From the NCBI GenBank assembly GCA_937883885.1, contig CAKZXL010000212.1, forward strand, positions 1 through 48,664: a DNA stretch of 48,664 nucleotides, in the 5' to 3' direction. Positions 40,301 through 48,078 of this stretch are shown piece after piece (the stretch's first letter is position 1; every line of letters begins with the position of its first letter). Both the position numbers and the translations under genes were made by a program. Under the pieces are notes generated by a model. The model saw only the letters and a program-made list of their open reading frames with translations. It was not told where the DNA came from and did not search any database. The DNA is from an uncultured Aquincola sp. (lineage in GTDB: Bacteria > Pseudomonadota > Gammaproteobacteria > Burkholderiales > Burkholderiaceae).

Positions 40301-41938
40301 CGCTCGCTGGCCTACCTGGACATGCCGGGTGACGTGCTGCAGGTCAACGTGTCGGTGGAGCAAGACGGCAAGCTGTACATCGACACGCTGACCATCGTGA
40401 AGCTGTACGACGGTGCCGATGCGCCGGAGACCGTCAAGGACCTGACGCCGCCGCCGATGGTCGAGAACTTCACGGCCCTGGCTGGCTTGGCATCGGTGGT
40501 CTGCTTTTGGGATGCGCCGTCCTACACGGTGGGCCACGGCCCTGCCAAGACGAACATCTACGGTGCAAAGCGGGCGGCTGGCGCACCAGCACCAGTGTTC
40601 GCCGACGCCCAGCGGGTTGCAGAGCCTTCAGGGCCGCCTGGCGGCTTCTCTTCGGACCCTCGCACCACGTGGCACCTCTGGGCCAAGCACGAGACGGTTG
40701 ATGGCGTCGAGTCGTTGGTGCCAGCCGGCGGTGAGCATGGCGTGGTCGCGATCACGACGGCCATCGGCGGTCAGGACATCGGTGACCGTGTGATTGAGGC
40801 CGAGAACCTGGCAGATGGCGCGCTGCCGCAGAAATTGGCTGGTGTGCAGCGTTTCGACTCGATCACAGTGCGTGGCACCGGCCTGAACGGTAGCTATGGA
40901 GGCCACGGGCAGATGTTCATTCGTGACGTGCACAAGGGTGACACGATCACGCGTGGTTTCACGGTTCGGATCTTCGTTCGCGCAACCCACGAGCAGGCCG
41001 ACGATGCGCGCGGCTGGGACACCTACGGCGGCGCCACGGGGGGTGGATACGTGCCGCAGCTGGAGATGGCGGCCTACCTGAACGGCCTCGGCGACGATCG
41101 GGTCGTGATGATCGCGTCCTACGACGCTGTCAGCTTTGACAGTCCCGGCGATGTCCTGCGACTGGCATTGAAGCGGTTGGGGGCCTCACCCGCCATCGAC
41201 GGCGCCAGGGGTGCCGATCGCTTCCAGTACGCCTTCGTTGGTATCCCTGGCCTTGGTCAAGGCAACGGCCTTGAAATGCTGAAGCCGTCGACGCCAGGTC
41301 TGCCGCCGGCCGAGGTGGCTTGTTTCTGGCTGGACAACACCATCCTTGGCTCCGGCAGCACGATCAATGGGCTGACGCTGCTGAGTGGCGACTACTTCGT
41401 CGACGGGACCATGGAGGCCCGCCACCTGAAGAGCCAGACCATCACCGCCGGCAGCGGGGTCTTTGCCGAGGGCGCGATCACGCGCTTCGCCCTGGGCGCC
41501 GGCTCGGTAGACGACGCCGTCATCCTGAACCTCTCCGCTGCAAAGTTGACGGCCGGCGACGGAACCATCGGTGGCCGGCTCAAGAGTGCCAACTACAGCT
41601 CTGGTGCGGCCGGATGGATCATCTATCCAGATGGCGGTGCTGAGTTCAACAACATCACCGTCCGCAACTCCACCACCACCGGCACGATCGTCGCTGGCGC
41701 GGGCACCATCGGCGGGATCAACATCACGCCCTTCTCGCTCTACAACACCGGCTTCATCAGCGCGGTCAGTGGCTTCGCGCTTGGCAGTGACGGCACGGCA
41801 GAGTTCAACAGCGGTGTGACCTTCCGCGGTGCGCTGGACGTGGGCGGCAACAGCGGCCAGCGCACCAAGATCACGAACGCCGGCGTCCAGGTCTTCAACG
41901 CCTCGAACGTCGAGGTGATCACACTGGGCAACTACTGA
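37370..41938 (+). CDS. Central tail fibre / host-specificity protein J-like (1522 aa)
   Basis: The start at ATG 37370 overlaps the upstream stop and has AGGAGG 5 bases before. The N-terminal part has an I-like stretch with hydrophobic helices (~115-180), then YDSTPATYSISGGRNKLRPYEPLGLVFGQPRVVPDF typical of J. The central hub (RGIYDTEGRLMAGMGLPDSQIDIEGLKLFMLHCAEKQYTFDH) and fibronectin-like repeats (~870-1150) follow, and the C-terminal ~200 residues (MEARHLKSQTITAGSGVFAEGAITRFALGAGSVDDAVILNLSAAKLTAGDGTIGGRLKSAN) are the fibre. It attaches to the receptor. In lambda J is 1132 aa. Confidence 0.92.
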   Translation: MACNRRSQRKRAHLSMARRLAAAPVCDPVEVAPPRMSARTDLVVTPHPLTLNERSIVQGAELRPGETLAVFLTRHGVDLSAGDWAVTIGGAQVPRLMWDRVRPRHGHLIECRRLAGKSALRIVALVALTYFTMGMAAPAAGMATGLAGSLGMSAGFASFALNAGAFMLGSMVINKLLPPPKAKAPQYDSTPATYSISGGRNKLRPYEPLGLVFGQPRVVPDFAAQPYAWFEGDDQFQYVRLHAGINCGEVSDLKVGTTAIESFAGVTVSQAGFPGQTASKLLDWSNVDTIGGGTLESPTDDSGPGAWVTRTSSADTVKLAVDVSASLYAMSNDGKMKEAELQFEAQYRLLPDGPWTPLLGGTLTMLSKSTKPLRRSYESPQLNAGQYEVRLRKLTKTITSPSSANTLDWLTLKSYQLDNTNYASHPHVGIRIKASGQLSGALDEVSWLAKQAAAPVWTSSGWVDTPGTRNPGAHLLQFARGIYDTEGRLMAGMGLPDSQIDIEGLKLFMLHCAEKQYTFDHMFTSMVSCLDLMEAIAAAGLGSISYHPGRLSVIWARDDQPLEAVVNMGNIKKGSFRVDYATRESAEEIEIAWVDRDDGWRDRTLRIKAPGVEMPRDTARLAPLGVTTAAGGLRSGRFTMAQNIYQRKSVVWDMDLEHLTFRRWSLIALSHDMTQWGAGGRLKAANTAGGVVTLVLDDVVKAYTGVSSWYVGLRVPGAQGYQVMAVQPFTEDTHTLTLVQPWPAGLALPGSDGKPVHDTLWIFDFKSQPGQRLRVTSIEPANGMTGARITAVPEGPEFWNYVATGQYEAPPLPPAAAPLVASNVQVTQDRLGLNYDARSQLTVTFDVTGPYDHAQVWGALSGHTLELLGETRTTRFGDWTIDLEGNYDIEVRPYDALGRLGQMAGLVYAATIDPLTSGARFIKLRATSLIFRVPQSGSGVVSPSSITLNLDRGGAGLVAPANWTTLPATTLGGSGDERSLAYLDMPGDVLQVNVSVEQDGKLYIDTLTIVKLYDGADAPETVKDLTPPPMVENFTALAGLASVVCFWDAPSYTVGHGPAKTNIYGAKRAAGAPAPVFADAQRVAEPSGPPGGFSSDPRTTWHLWAKHETVDGVESLVPAGGEHGVVAITTAIGGQDIGDRVIEAENLADGALPQKLAGVQRFDSITVRGTGLNGSYGGHGQMFIRDVHKGDTITRGFTVRIFVRATHEQADDARGWDTYGGATGGGYVPQLEMAAYLNGLGDDRVVMIASYDAVSFDSPGDVLRLALKRLGASPAIDGARGADRFQYAFVGIPGLGQGNGLEMLKPSTPGLPPAEVACFWLDNTILGSGSTINGLTLLSGDYFVDGTMEARHLKSQTITAGSGVFAEGAITRFALGAGSVDDAVILNLSAAKLTAGDGTIGGRLKSANYSSGAAGWIIYPDGGAEFNNITVRNSTTTGTIVAGAGTIGGINITPFSLYNTGFISAVSGFALGSDGTAEFNSGVTFRGALDVGGNSGQRTKITNAGVQVFNASNVEVITLGNY

Positions 41939-42210
41939 TGGCCGAGCCGGTGTTCATCGTCCGCAGCAGCGCAGGCGCCGTGGTGTTCGACAGCCGCGAC
42001 GCCTACGCGGGCGTATGCGTCGGCCTGATCGAGGTGCCGGCGAGCACGCCTCAGACCTACCTGTTTCCGAACTACGTGGGCCGCACGCTTAAGGTCTCGT
42101 CCATGTGGGGCCTGGTGGCCTGGGGCCTGGCCGTCGACTATGCCCTCGGCTACCCCCGCCTGACGGTCGATGCTGGCTCCGCGCGGTCGTTCATCCTGTT
42201 CATGCAATGA
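41938..42210 (+). CDS. Small tail-associated protein (90 aa)
   Basis: MAEPVFIVRSSAGAVVFDSRDAYAGVCVGLIEVP resembles the start of the next protein (VLNPSGGLVLSARDSFGLNYIGQAVP), suggesting a duplicated N-terminal domain. The rest is strand-rich with a hydrophobic stretch. TGATG overlap with J. Probably a tail tip or fibre accessory protein. Confidence 0.65.
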   Translation: MAEPVFIVRSSAGAVVFDSRDAYAGVCVGLIEVPASTPQTYLFPNYVGRTLKVSSMWGLVAWGLAVDYALGYPRLTVDAGSARSFILFMQ

Positions 42211-42950
42211 CCGCCATCCTGCGCGTGCTCAACCCGTCGGGCGGCCTGGTGCTGTCGGCGAGGGATTCGTTCGGCCTCAACTACATCGGCCAGGCCGTGC
42301 CGTACAGCCTGGTGCAGCCCGCCGGCAACGCGACGACGATCGGCGGGCGCCGCTCGGGCTACAGCGTCTACCGCATCGAGAGCCCGAACCGGCCCGTGCC
42401 GTTCTACCGTCTGCAGCCGGGCTACATCCTGCGGGTGAACAGCGTCGTCAACGTCGGCGGCACCACCTGGGAGATCAACGTCTTCTGCGGCAACGTGGGC
42501 AGCACCGACAGCGATGGCTTCGAGTACCAGGCCTACACGCAGATCTTCTGCTTCGCCGTGCCCTGGTCGCACTCTTGGCCAGGCCTGCGCCTGAACGACG
42601 ACGCCGGCAACCTGCGGTGGTCGATCAGCGAGACCTCCGGCCGGCCGCTGTTCCTGAAGGGCGGCTTCTCGCTCTCGGGTTCGATCTTCGAGCTGAACGG
42701 CGACTTCGGCATCCCCGCGCTGGCCATTCCGGCGGCGCTGGGCACACCGTCCAGCCGCCGCCAGAACAGCCTGCCTGCCGGCACCCTCTGGGACAACAGG
42801 CTGGTCCAGTTCGGCTTTCAACAGCTGTCGGCCACCACGGTGCGGCAGCAGGAATTCTTCCAGCGCAAGTACCGGGACGACGGCGACCTCACCAACATCA
42901 GCACGGCCACCCCGCTGGACGTGTTTCTCATCGACGCCAGCGGCCTCTGA
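42207..42950 (+). CDS. Tail-fibre accessory protein (247 aa)
   Basis: Begins ILRVLNPSGGLVLSARDSFGLNYIGQAVPYSLVQPAGN and continues strand-rich (YSVYRIESPNRPVPFYRLQPGYILRVNSVVNVGGTTWEINVFCGNVG). Placed between J and the DUF4376 protein, it is probably a fibre or receptor-binding part. No family recognised beyond this resemblance to its small neighbour. Confidence 0.65.
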   Translation: MTAILRVLNPSGGLVLSARDSFGLNYIGQAVPYSLVQPAGNATTIGGRRSGYSVYRIESPNRPVPFYRLQPGYILRVNSVVNVGGTTWEINVFCGNVGSTDSDGFEYQAYTQIFCFAVPWSHSWPGLRLNDDAGNLRWSISETSGRPLFLKGGFSLSGSIFELNGDFGIPALAIPAALGTPSSRRQNSLPAGTLWDNRLVQFGFQQLSATTVRQQEFFQRKYRDDGDLTNISTATPLDVFLIDASGL

Positions 42951-42963
42951 CCGGAAACAGCCC

Positions 42964-43593
42964 ATGCCCATCTTCAAGACCCTCACCACGCCGAACGGCA
43001 TCGCCGTCTCGTTCCACAAGCCCGGCACCGGGGAGATCAACTTCGCTGCCGGCGTGGTCGTCGTGCGCATGCTCAGCTGGGTTGACCAGGCCACTCACGA
43101 CGCGGCCCCTGGCACAGGTCAGGTGTGGAGCTGGGCCATCTCGGTCCCGATCGACCAGGCGGCCGACGTCGAAGCCGCGATGCTGGTCAGCGGCCCCTTC
43201 GCGGGCGGTTCGCGCGTCAGCGACACCTCGGGCAGCCTGGAGGCGCGCCGCGCACGCCGCTGGGCCGAGCTGAAGCAGCAGCGTGAGGTGCGCGAGTACG
43301 GCGGCTTCGTGTGGGACGGCTCGGCCTTCGACAGCGACCCGGAGAGCAGGGCGCGGATCATGGGCGCCGTGCAGCTGGCCGTGCTGGCGGCCGCGGAAGG
43401 CCAGCCCTTCGAGCGCACCTGGGTGCTGGCCGACGACACCACCCGCGTGCTGTCAGGCGACGACATGGTCGCCGTCGGCCTGGCGCTTGGCCTGCACGTT
43501 GGCCGACTCTTCGACCAGGGCGTTCAGGTGCGTGCGCAGCTGGCCTTCAGCGACCAGCCTGAGGCGATCCTCTGGCCTGATGCTCAGGCTTGA
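42964..43593 (+). CDS. DUF4376-domain tail protein (209 aa)
   Basis: The C-terminal half (RARRWAELKQQREVREYGGFVWDGSAFDSDPESRARIMGAVQLAVLAAAEGQPFERTWVLADDTTRVLSGDDMVAVGLALGLHVGRLFDQ) is the DUF4376 pattern found with tail-fibre genes; the role is not established. The N-terminal half is a small strand-rich domain. It is the last gene of the late operon; the right end follows. Confidence 0.8.
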   Translation: MPIFKTLTTPNGIAVSFHKPGTGEINFAAGVVVVRMLSWVDQATHDAAPGTGQVWSWAISVPIDQAADVEAAMLVSGPFAGGSRVSDTSGSLEARRARRWAELKQQREVREYGGFVWDGSAFDSDPESRARIMGAVQLAVLAAAEGQPFERTWVLADDTTRVLSGDDMVAVGLALGLHVGRLFDQGVQVRAQLAFSDQPEAILWPDAQA

Positions 43594-43596
43594 CAT

Positions 43597-43610
43597 CCTG
43601 TGGACAACTC
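43597..43610. promoter_or_regulatory. CCTGTGGACAACTC element at the right end
   Basis: Matches CCTGTGGATAACTC at 2602-2615 in 13 of 14 bases, each directly past the last gene at its end of the prophage. It contains the DnaA-box-like TTGTCCACA on the reverse strand. Confidence 0.4.
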
Positions 43611-43642
43611 TGCGCACCCGCAGAGTCAGCCCGCGCTTTTTT
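43608..43642 (+). terminator. Terminator-like hairpin of the late operon, containing dyad copy 3
   Basis: ACTCTGCG-CACC-CGCAGAGT forms an 8-bp perfect stem; after ten bases comes a run of six or more T. This is the third copy of the CTGCG-N4-CGCAGAGT dyad. The gap before the T-run is long for a standard intrinsic terminator. Confidence 0.55.
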
Positions 43643-43654
43643 CACGTCCGACCC

Positions 43655-43705
43655 GTGCAAAAGGGCTCGCCAACCGTGCAAAAACTTTTGCTAAATCGTG
43701 CAAAA
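43655..43705 (-). promoter_or_regulatory. Three transposase boxes R3, R2, R1 (GTGCAAAA on the plus strand)
   Basis: GTGCAAAA occurs at 43655-43662, 43676-43683 and 43698-43705, at 21- and 22-base spacing, i.e. two helical turns. R1 is the copy in the terminal repeat. This matches the R1-R2-R3 arrangement of Mu attR. An inverted GTCGGACGT repeat lies at 43644-43652. Confidence 0.75.
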
Positions 43706-43722
43706 GCGAGCGCCGCGCCACA
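43698..43722 (-). repeat. Right terminal inverted repeat
   Basis: Reverse complement of this 25-mer begins TGTGGCG and ends TTTTGCAC; it matches 2148-2172 at 20 of 25 bases, with CA as the last two bases on the plus strand. Confidence 0.85.
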
Positions 43723-43726
43723 TTCC
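43723..43726. repeat. Target-site duplication, right copy (TTCC)
   Basis: Second copy of the TTCC at 2144-2147. Joining the host sequences across one copy restores the kinase frame. Confidence 0.7.
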
Positions 43727-44238
43727 AGCGTGAACTGCAGCAGCGGCCGGCCTTCATGCTCGAAGCGCATCAGGTGCACCCGTGCGTCCCACTGCGTCCC
43801 GTCAGGCCGCTGGTGCAGCGCCTCGAACACCTCGATGCCGGTGCGCATCGCGCTGGCCGCGCGCAGCCGCTTGCGGTTGACCATCATCTCGGCCGTGGGA
43901 ATGCCGTTGCGCTGCACCGGCGCCTGCACGTCCAGCGGGGTCAGGCCGATCACGTCTTCGCGCCGCTGCAGGCCATAGATGCGCACCGCAGCCTCGTTGC
44001 AGTCGATGAAGCCGCCGGCGGGGTCGTAGATGACCATGGGCCGCAGCGACTGGCGGAACAGCTTGTCGGCATAGGCCTCGGCCCGGCGCATGCGCTCGGC
44101 TTCGCGGCGGGCCTGATCACGCTCATGCCGCAGCCGCCCCATCGCCTTGACCACACCGGTCGGCAGGGCGGTTGAAACTACCCCGCGTCGTGATGTCTTC
44201 GGTTTTTGTCGAGCGACCATGGCCGTCTGCGGCAGCAT
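43723..44238 (-). pseudogene. Hybrid sensor histidine kinase, N-terminal fragment (gene split by prophage)
   Basis: Contains a coil-like start (HERDQARREAERMRRAEAYADKLFRQ), then a PAS domain (SLRPMVIYDPAGGFIDCNEAAVRIYGLQRREDVIGL ... PDGTQWDARVHLMRFEHEGRPLLQFTLE). After QFTLE the frame runs into the prophage and stops at 43642 following 28 foreign residues. The start is uncertain: ATG 44238 or 44217; neither has a clear ribosome site. The kinase, HATPase and receiver domains are at 575-2147. Confidence 0.9.
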
Positions 44239-44420
44239 GCCCGGCGCATTCTAGGGACGTACTGGCCACCCATGGCGCCCGTGCACGTGCACGGTCTTCG
44301 GCCCGGGCAAGCACCAATTTGGTGCCGTCAGCTTGTGCACGAAAGTTGCGGACCTGCCTTGAATGCGCCGCACGCCCCGTGGGCGCGATGCCCGTCACCT
44401 GTGCCCTGGAGTACCTGCCC
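44239..44420. promoter_or_regulatory. Divergent control region with two perfect palindromes
   Basis: Between the kinase start and the importer operon stand GTGCACGTGCAC (44281-44292, perfect 12-bp palindrome) and GCACCAATTTGGTGC (44311-44325, 7-1-7 palindrome), plus another GTGCAC at 44335-44340. These are plausible operators for either gene. No clear -35/-10 pair found. Confidence 0.45.
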
Positions 44421-45473
44421 ATGACCTTTGCCGCACCGCTGCTCGACAGCGCCCGCCGCCGCCTGATCGGCGCCACCGCCGCCGCAGCCGCCCTGCTGGC
44501 CACCGGCCCCGTGCTGGCCCAGGAAACGCCGATCAAGTTCCAGCTCGACTGGCGCTTCGAAGGCCCCGCCGCGCTGTTCCTGGTGCCTGCCGCCAAGGGG
44601 TACTTCAAGGCCGAGAAGCTCAACGTCAGCATCGATGCCGGCAATGGCTCCGGCGGCACCGTCACCCGCGTGGCCTCGGGCACGTATGACATGGGGTTTG
44701 CCGACCTGGCGGCGCTGATGGAGTTCCACGCCAACAACCCCACCGCGCCCAACAAGCCGGTGGCGGTGATGATGGTCTACAACAACACGCCGGCCGCGGT
44801 GCTGGCGCTCAAGAAGAGCGGCATCAAGACGCCCGCCGACCTCAATGGCAAGAAGCTGGGCGCCCCGGTGTTTGACGCCGGCCGCCGCGCCTGGCCCATC
44901 TTTGCGCAGGCCAACAAGATCAGCAACGTGACCTGGACGGCGATGGACCCGCCGCTGCGCGAGACCATGCTGGTGCGCGGCGACATCGAGGCCATCACCG
45001 GCTTTTCGTTCACCTCGCTGCTGAACCTGGAAGCGCGCGGCGTGAAGACCGAAGACGTGGTCATCCTGCCCTACCCGCAATACGGCGTGAAGCTGTACGG
45101 CAACGTGGTCATCGCCAGCGAAGAGTTCCTGAAGAAGAACCCCGAGCAGGTCAAGGCCTTCCTGCGCGCCTTCACCAAGGGCGTGAAGGACGTGATCGCC
45201 GACCCCAAGGCGGCGATCGCCACCGTCAAGGAGCGTGACGGCATCATCAACGCCGACCTGGAAACCCGCCGCCTGAAGCTGGCGCTGGACCAGACGGTGC
45301 TGACGGCCGATGCCAAGGCCGAAGGCTTCGGCGCCATCAACCCCGCCCGCCTGACGTTGATGGCCAGCCAGGTGTCCGACGCCTTCGCCACCAAGCAGCG
45401 CGTCAACGCCGCCGCGGTGTGGAACGACAGCTTCCTGCCCGCCGCCGCCGACCGCAACATCTTCAAGAAATGA
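44421..45473 (+). CDS. ABC importer substrate-binding protein, NMT1/SsuA-like (350 aa)
   Basis: Signal peptide with RRR and AxA cleavage (ARRRLIGATAAAAALLATGPVLAQE), then the NMT1/THI5-like pattern: IKFQLDWRFEGPAALFLVPAAKGYFKAEKLNVSIDAGNGSGGTVTRVASGTYDMGFADLAAL, LKKSGIKTPADLNGKKLGAPVFDAGRRAWPIFA, and a C-terminal VNAAAVWNDSFLP. The family brings in organic sulphonates, thiamine precursors, pyrimidines or similar; the ligand cannot be read. ATG 44421 was preferred because the signal peptide starts there. Overlaps the ATPase gene (ATGA). Confidence 0.88.
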   Translation: MTFAAPLLDSARRRLIGATAAAAALLATGPVLAQETPIKFQLDWRFEGPAALFLVPAAKGYFKAEKLNVSIDAGNGSGGTVTRVASGTYDMGFADLAALMEFHANNPTAPNKPVAVMMVYNNTPAAVLALKKSGIKTPADLNGKKLGAPVFDAGRRAWPIFAQANKISNVTWTAMDPPLRETMLVRGDIEAITGFSFTSLLNLEARGVKTEDVVILPYPQYGVKLYGNVVIASEEFLKKNPEQVKAFLRAFTKGVKDVIADPKAAIATVKERDGIINADLETRRLKLALDQTVLTADAKAEGFGAINPARLTLMASQVSDAFATKQRVNAAAVWNDSFLPAAADRNIFKK

Positions 45474-46282
45474 CCGCGTTTGTCGACTTTCATCAAGTCT
45501 GGCTGGCCTACAACGAAGAGCTGGAAGCGGCCGGGCAGTACGCCGTCGAGGACATCAACCTGAAGGTCAACGAGGGCGAGTTCATCGCCATCGTCGGCCC
45601 TTCGGGCTGCGGCAAAAGCACCTTCATGAAGCTGGCCACCGGCCTGCGCCGGCCCACCAAGGGCACGGTGATCATCGGCGGGCAGGAAGTGAAGGGTCCG
45701 CTGAAGATCACCGGCATGAGCTTCCAGGCGCCCAGCCTGCTGCCCTGGCGCACCACGCTGTCCAACGTGATGCTGCCGCTGGAGATCGTCGAGCCCTACC
45801 GCTCCAACTTCCGCGCGAAGAAGGCGGAGTACACCGAGAAGGCCCGCGCGCTGCTCAAGAGCGTGGGCCTGGGCGGCTACGAGGACAAGTTCCCGTGGCA
45901 GCTGTCGGGCGGCATGCAGCAGCGCGCGGCCATCTGCCGGGCGCTGGTGCACGAGCCCAAGATGCTGCTGCTGGACGAGCCTTTCGGCGCGCTCGACGCC
46001 TTCACCCGCGAAGAGCTGTGGTGTGCGCTGCGCGACCTGCAGGCGGCGCAGAAGTTCAACGTCATCCTGGTCACCCACGACCTGCGCGAAAGCGTGTTCC
46101 TGGCCGACACGGTGTACGTGATGAGCAAGAGCCCCGGCCGCTTCGTCGTGCGCCGCGAGATCGACCTGCCGCGCCCGCGCGACCTGGAAGTGACCTACAC
46201 GCCCGAGTTCACCGCCATCGTGCATGAACTGCGGGGCTACATCGGCGCGATGCGCAAGACCGGCGCGGAGGTGGCGCAATGA
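45470..46282 (+). CDS. ABC importer ATP-binding protein, SsuB/TauB-like (270 aa)
   Basis: Walker [10 protein letters not shown] (43-51), Q-loop [10 protein letters not shown], signature [11 protein letters not shown], Walker [13 protein letters not shown] and H-loop VTHDLRES are all intact. It powers the importer made with the binding protein before it and the permease after it, overlapping both by 4 bases. Confidence 0.93.
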   Translation: MTAFVDFHQVWLAYNEELEAAGQYAVEDINLKVNEGEFIAIVGPSGCGKSTFMKLATGLRRPTKGTVIIGGQEVKGPLKITGMSFQAPSLLPWRTTLSNVMLPLEIVEPYRSNFRAKKAEYTEKARALLKSVGLGGYEDKFPWQLSGGMQQRAAICRALVHEPKMLLLDEPFGALDAFTREELWCALRDLQAAQKFNVILVTHDLRESVFLADTVYVMSKSPGRFVVRREIDLPRPRDLEVTYTPEFTAIVHELRGYIGAMRKTGAEVAQ

Positions 46283-47049
46283 AGAAGAACAGGCTGCTTC
46301 ACCGCGCGGCACCGCTGCTGCTGGGCGTGGGCGTGGTGCTGCTGTGGCAGATCGTCTGCAGCGGCTTCAACGTCAGCGACTTCATCTTCCCCAGCCCGGC
46401 GCGCATCGCCGAGCAGTCGTGGGAACACCGCACGCTGATCCTGGGCCATGCCTGGCACACCTTCTGGGTGACGATGGTGGGCTTTGGCATCGCCATCGTG
46501 GTGGGCGTGCTGCTGGGCTTTCTGATGGGCAGCTCCAAGCTGGCCTACGACGCGATGTACCCGCTGATGACCGGCTTCAACGCCCTGCCCAAGGCGGCCT
46601 TCGTGCCCATCCTGGTGGTGTGGTTCGGCATCGGCGTCGGGCCGGCCATCCTCACGGCCTTCCTCATCTCGTTCTTTCCCATCATGGTCAACATCGCCAC
46701 CGGGCTGGCCACGCTGGAGCCCGAGCTGGAAGACGTGCTGCGGGTGCTGGGCGCCAAGCGCTGGGACGTGCTGATGAAGGTGGGCCTGCCGCGCTCGCTG
46801 CCGTATTTCTACGGCTCGCTCAAGGTGGCCATCACGCTGGCCTTCGTGGGCACCACGGTCAGCGAGATGACGGCCAGCAACGAAGGCATCGGCTACCTGC
46901 TCATCAGCGCCGGCAGCTCGATGCAGATGGGCCTGGCCTTCAGCGGCCTGCTGGCCGTGGGCATCATGGCGATGGCGATGTACGAGCTGTTCTCGGTGGT
47001 GGAAAAGCGCACCACCGCCTGGGCGCACCGGGGATCGCAGAACCATTAA
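46279..47049 (+). CDS. ABC importer permease, SsuC/TauC-like (256 aa)
   Basis: About six hydrophobic segments, from [18 protein letters not shown] to [17 protein letters not shown], with the BPD_transp_1 coupling motif [39 protein letters not shown]. It forms the membrane channel of the importer. It ends the operon; gmk starts 38 bases later. Confidence 0.92.
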   Translation: MKKNRLLHRAAPLLLGVGVVLLWQIVCSGFNVSDFIFPSPARIAEQSWEHRTLILGHAWHTFWVTMVGFGIAIVVGVLLGFLMGSSKLAYDAMYPLMTGFNALPKAAFVPILVVWFGIGVGPAILTAFLISFFPIMVNIATGLATLEPELEDVLRVLGAKRWDVLMKVGLPRSLPYFYGSLKVAITLAFVGTTVSEMTASNEGIGYLLISAGSSMQMGLAFSGLLAVGIMAMAMYELFSVVEKRTTAWAHRGSQNH

Positions 47050-47087
47050 GCCTTGATACAGCCGGGCGCTGCTACCATCCTGCGCCC

Positions 47088-47708
47088 ATGGAAACGCCCG
47101 GCAACCTCTTCGTCGTCGCCGCCCCCAGTGGCGCCGGCAAATCCAGCCTCGTCAAGGCGCTGCTCGAGCTCGACTCGCACCTGGCGGTGTCGGTCTCGCA
47201 CACCACGCGGGCGCCACGCGGCCAGGAGCAGCAGGGCCGCGAATACGTCTTCACCGACGAGGCCAGCTTCCGCGACATGATCGACCGCGGCGACTTCTTC
47301 GAGTGGGCGCAGGTGCATGGCAACCTGTACGGCACCTCGCGCTCGGCCATCGAAGACCGGCTCAACCGCGGCGAAGACGTGGTGCTGGAGATCGACTGGC
47401 AGGGCGCGCTGCAGATCAAGCAGCTGTTCGTGCATGCGGTGCTGATCTTCATCCTGCCGCCCAGCTGGAACGAGCTGCTGCAGCGCCTGCAGCGCCGCGG
47501 CGAAGACCAGCCCGAGGTGATCGAGCAGCGCATGGCCAACGCCCGCCACGAGGTGGCGCAGGCCCGGCACTTCGACTTCGTTATAATCAACGCCCTCTTC
47601 GAGACAGCGCTTTTCGACCTCAAAACGGTCGTTCACTCGCAGCGCCTGAAATACGCCGCCCAGCGGCGTAACAAATCCCAGGTTTTTGCCGCGCTCGACC
47701 TGATCTGA
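47088..47708 (+). CDS. gmk: Guanylate kinase (206 aa)
   Basis: Converts GMP to GDP. P-loop [15 protein letters not shown] (12-26), the GMP-binding stretch [24 protein letters not shown], and [17 protein letters not shown] with later [14 protein letters not shown] are intact. Length is usual for the family. The neighbours rpoZ and spoT are its standard partners in proteobacteria. Confidence 0.96.
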   Translation: METPGNLFVVAAPSGAGKSSLVKALLELDSHLAVSVSHTTRAPRGQEQQGREYVFTDEASFRDMIDRGDFFEWAQVHGNLYGTSRSAIEDRLNRGEDVVLEIDWQGALQIKQLFVHAVLIFILPPSWNELLQRLQRRGEDQPEVIEQRMANARHEVAQARHFDFVIINALFETALFDLKTVVHSQRLKYAAQRRNKSQVFAALDLI

Positions 47709-47726
47709 ACCTCACCAGGACACTCC

Positions 47727-47930
47727 ATGGCCCGCATCACTGTCGAAGACTGCCTGAACAAGATCCCGAACCGCTTCCAGCTGGTGCTCGCGGCCACTTA
47801 CCGCGCCCGCATGCTGAGCCAGGGCCACACCCCGCGCATCGAAAGCAAGAACAAGCCGGGCGTGACCGCGCTGCGCGAAATCGCCGCCGGCGAAATCGGC
47901 CTGGAAATGCTGCGCAAGGTGCCGGTGTAA
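47727..47930 (+). CDS. rpoZ: RNA polymerase omega subunit (67 aa)
   Basis: [33 protein letters not shown] is the omega signature, with [14 protein letters not shown] at the end. Omega helps assemble core polymerase and takes part in the ppGpp response made by the next gene. Length is typical of betaproteobacteria. Confidence 0.96.
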   Translation: MARITVEDCLNKIPNRFQLVLAATYRARMLSQGHTPRIESKNKPGVTALREIAAGEIGLEMLRKVPV

Positions 47931-47986
47931 GCACGGCGCACAGCCACCGCTGAGACGGGCGCTTCGGCGCACGGCCTCTCAAAAAA

Positions 47987-48008
47987 GACGGGCGCCCAGG
48001 CGCCCGTC
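47987..48008. terminator. Intrinsic terminator between rpoZ and spoT
   Basis: GACGGGCGC-CCAG-GCGCCCGTC forms a 9-bp perfect stem. A6 upstream gives a T6 on the reverse strand, and GGCCTTTCC follows on the forward strand, so it may work in both directions. Confidence 0.7.
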
Positions 48009-48078
48009 GGCCTTTCCGGGGCCTGGACAAATCCACGGCGCAGCGGTTCGCGCCGACACTCCTGCTAGATTCGGTGCC

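Larger units (their letters stand above)
2148..43722. mobile_element. Complete-looking Mu-like transposable prophage with siphovirus-type tail (41,575 bp)
   Basis: The element runs from TGTGGGG at 2148 to CGCCACA at 43722. It has terminal inverted repeats, transposase-box repeats, transposase A and B genes, a repressor, GemA and Mor, a lysis module, terminases, a MuF-type head protein, a protease-capsid fusion, a tape measure and a tail tip. It splits a host kinase gene whose frame is restored by its removal. The layout (early genes leftward with the Mor gene at the left end, late genes rightward) resembles BcepMu and differs from Mu itself. The tail genes are of the non-contractile type. I see no disrupted phage gene, so it may be inducible. 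Confidence 0.95.

Noticed and set aside
47053..47078. TTGATA and TACCAT before gmk as a promoter
   Set aside because: The spacing is only 14 bases, too short for sigma-70.
46224..47087. Upstream extension of the gmk frame to a 494-aa protein
   Set aside because: The extension overlaps the permease gene in another frame and translates to shadow sequence; ATG 47088 starts a normal-length guanylate kinase.
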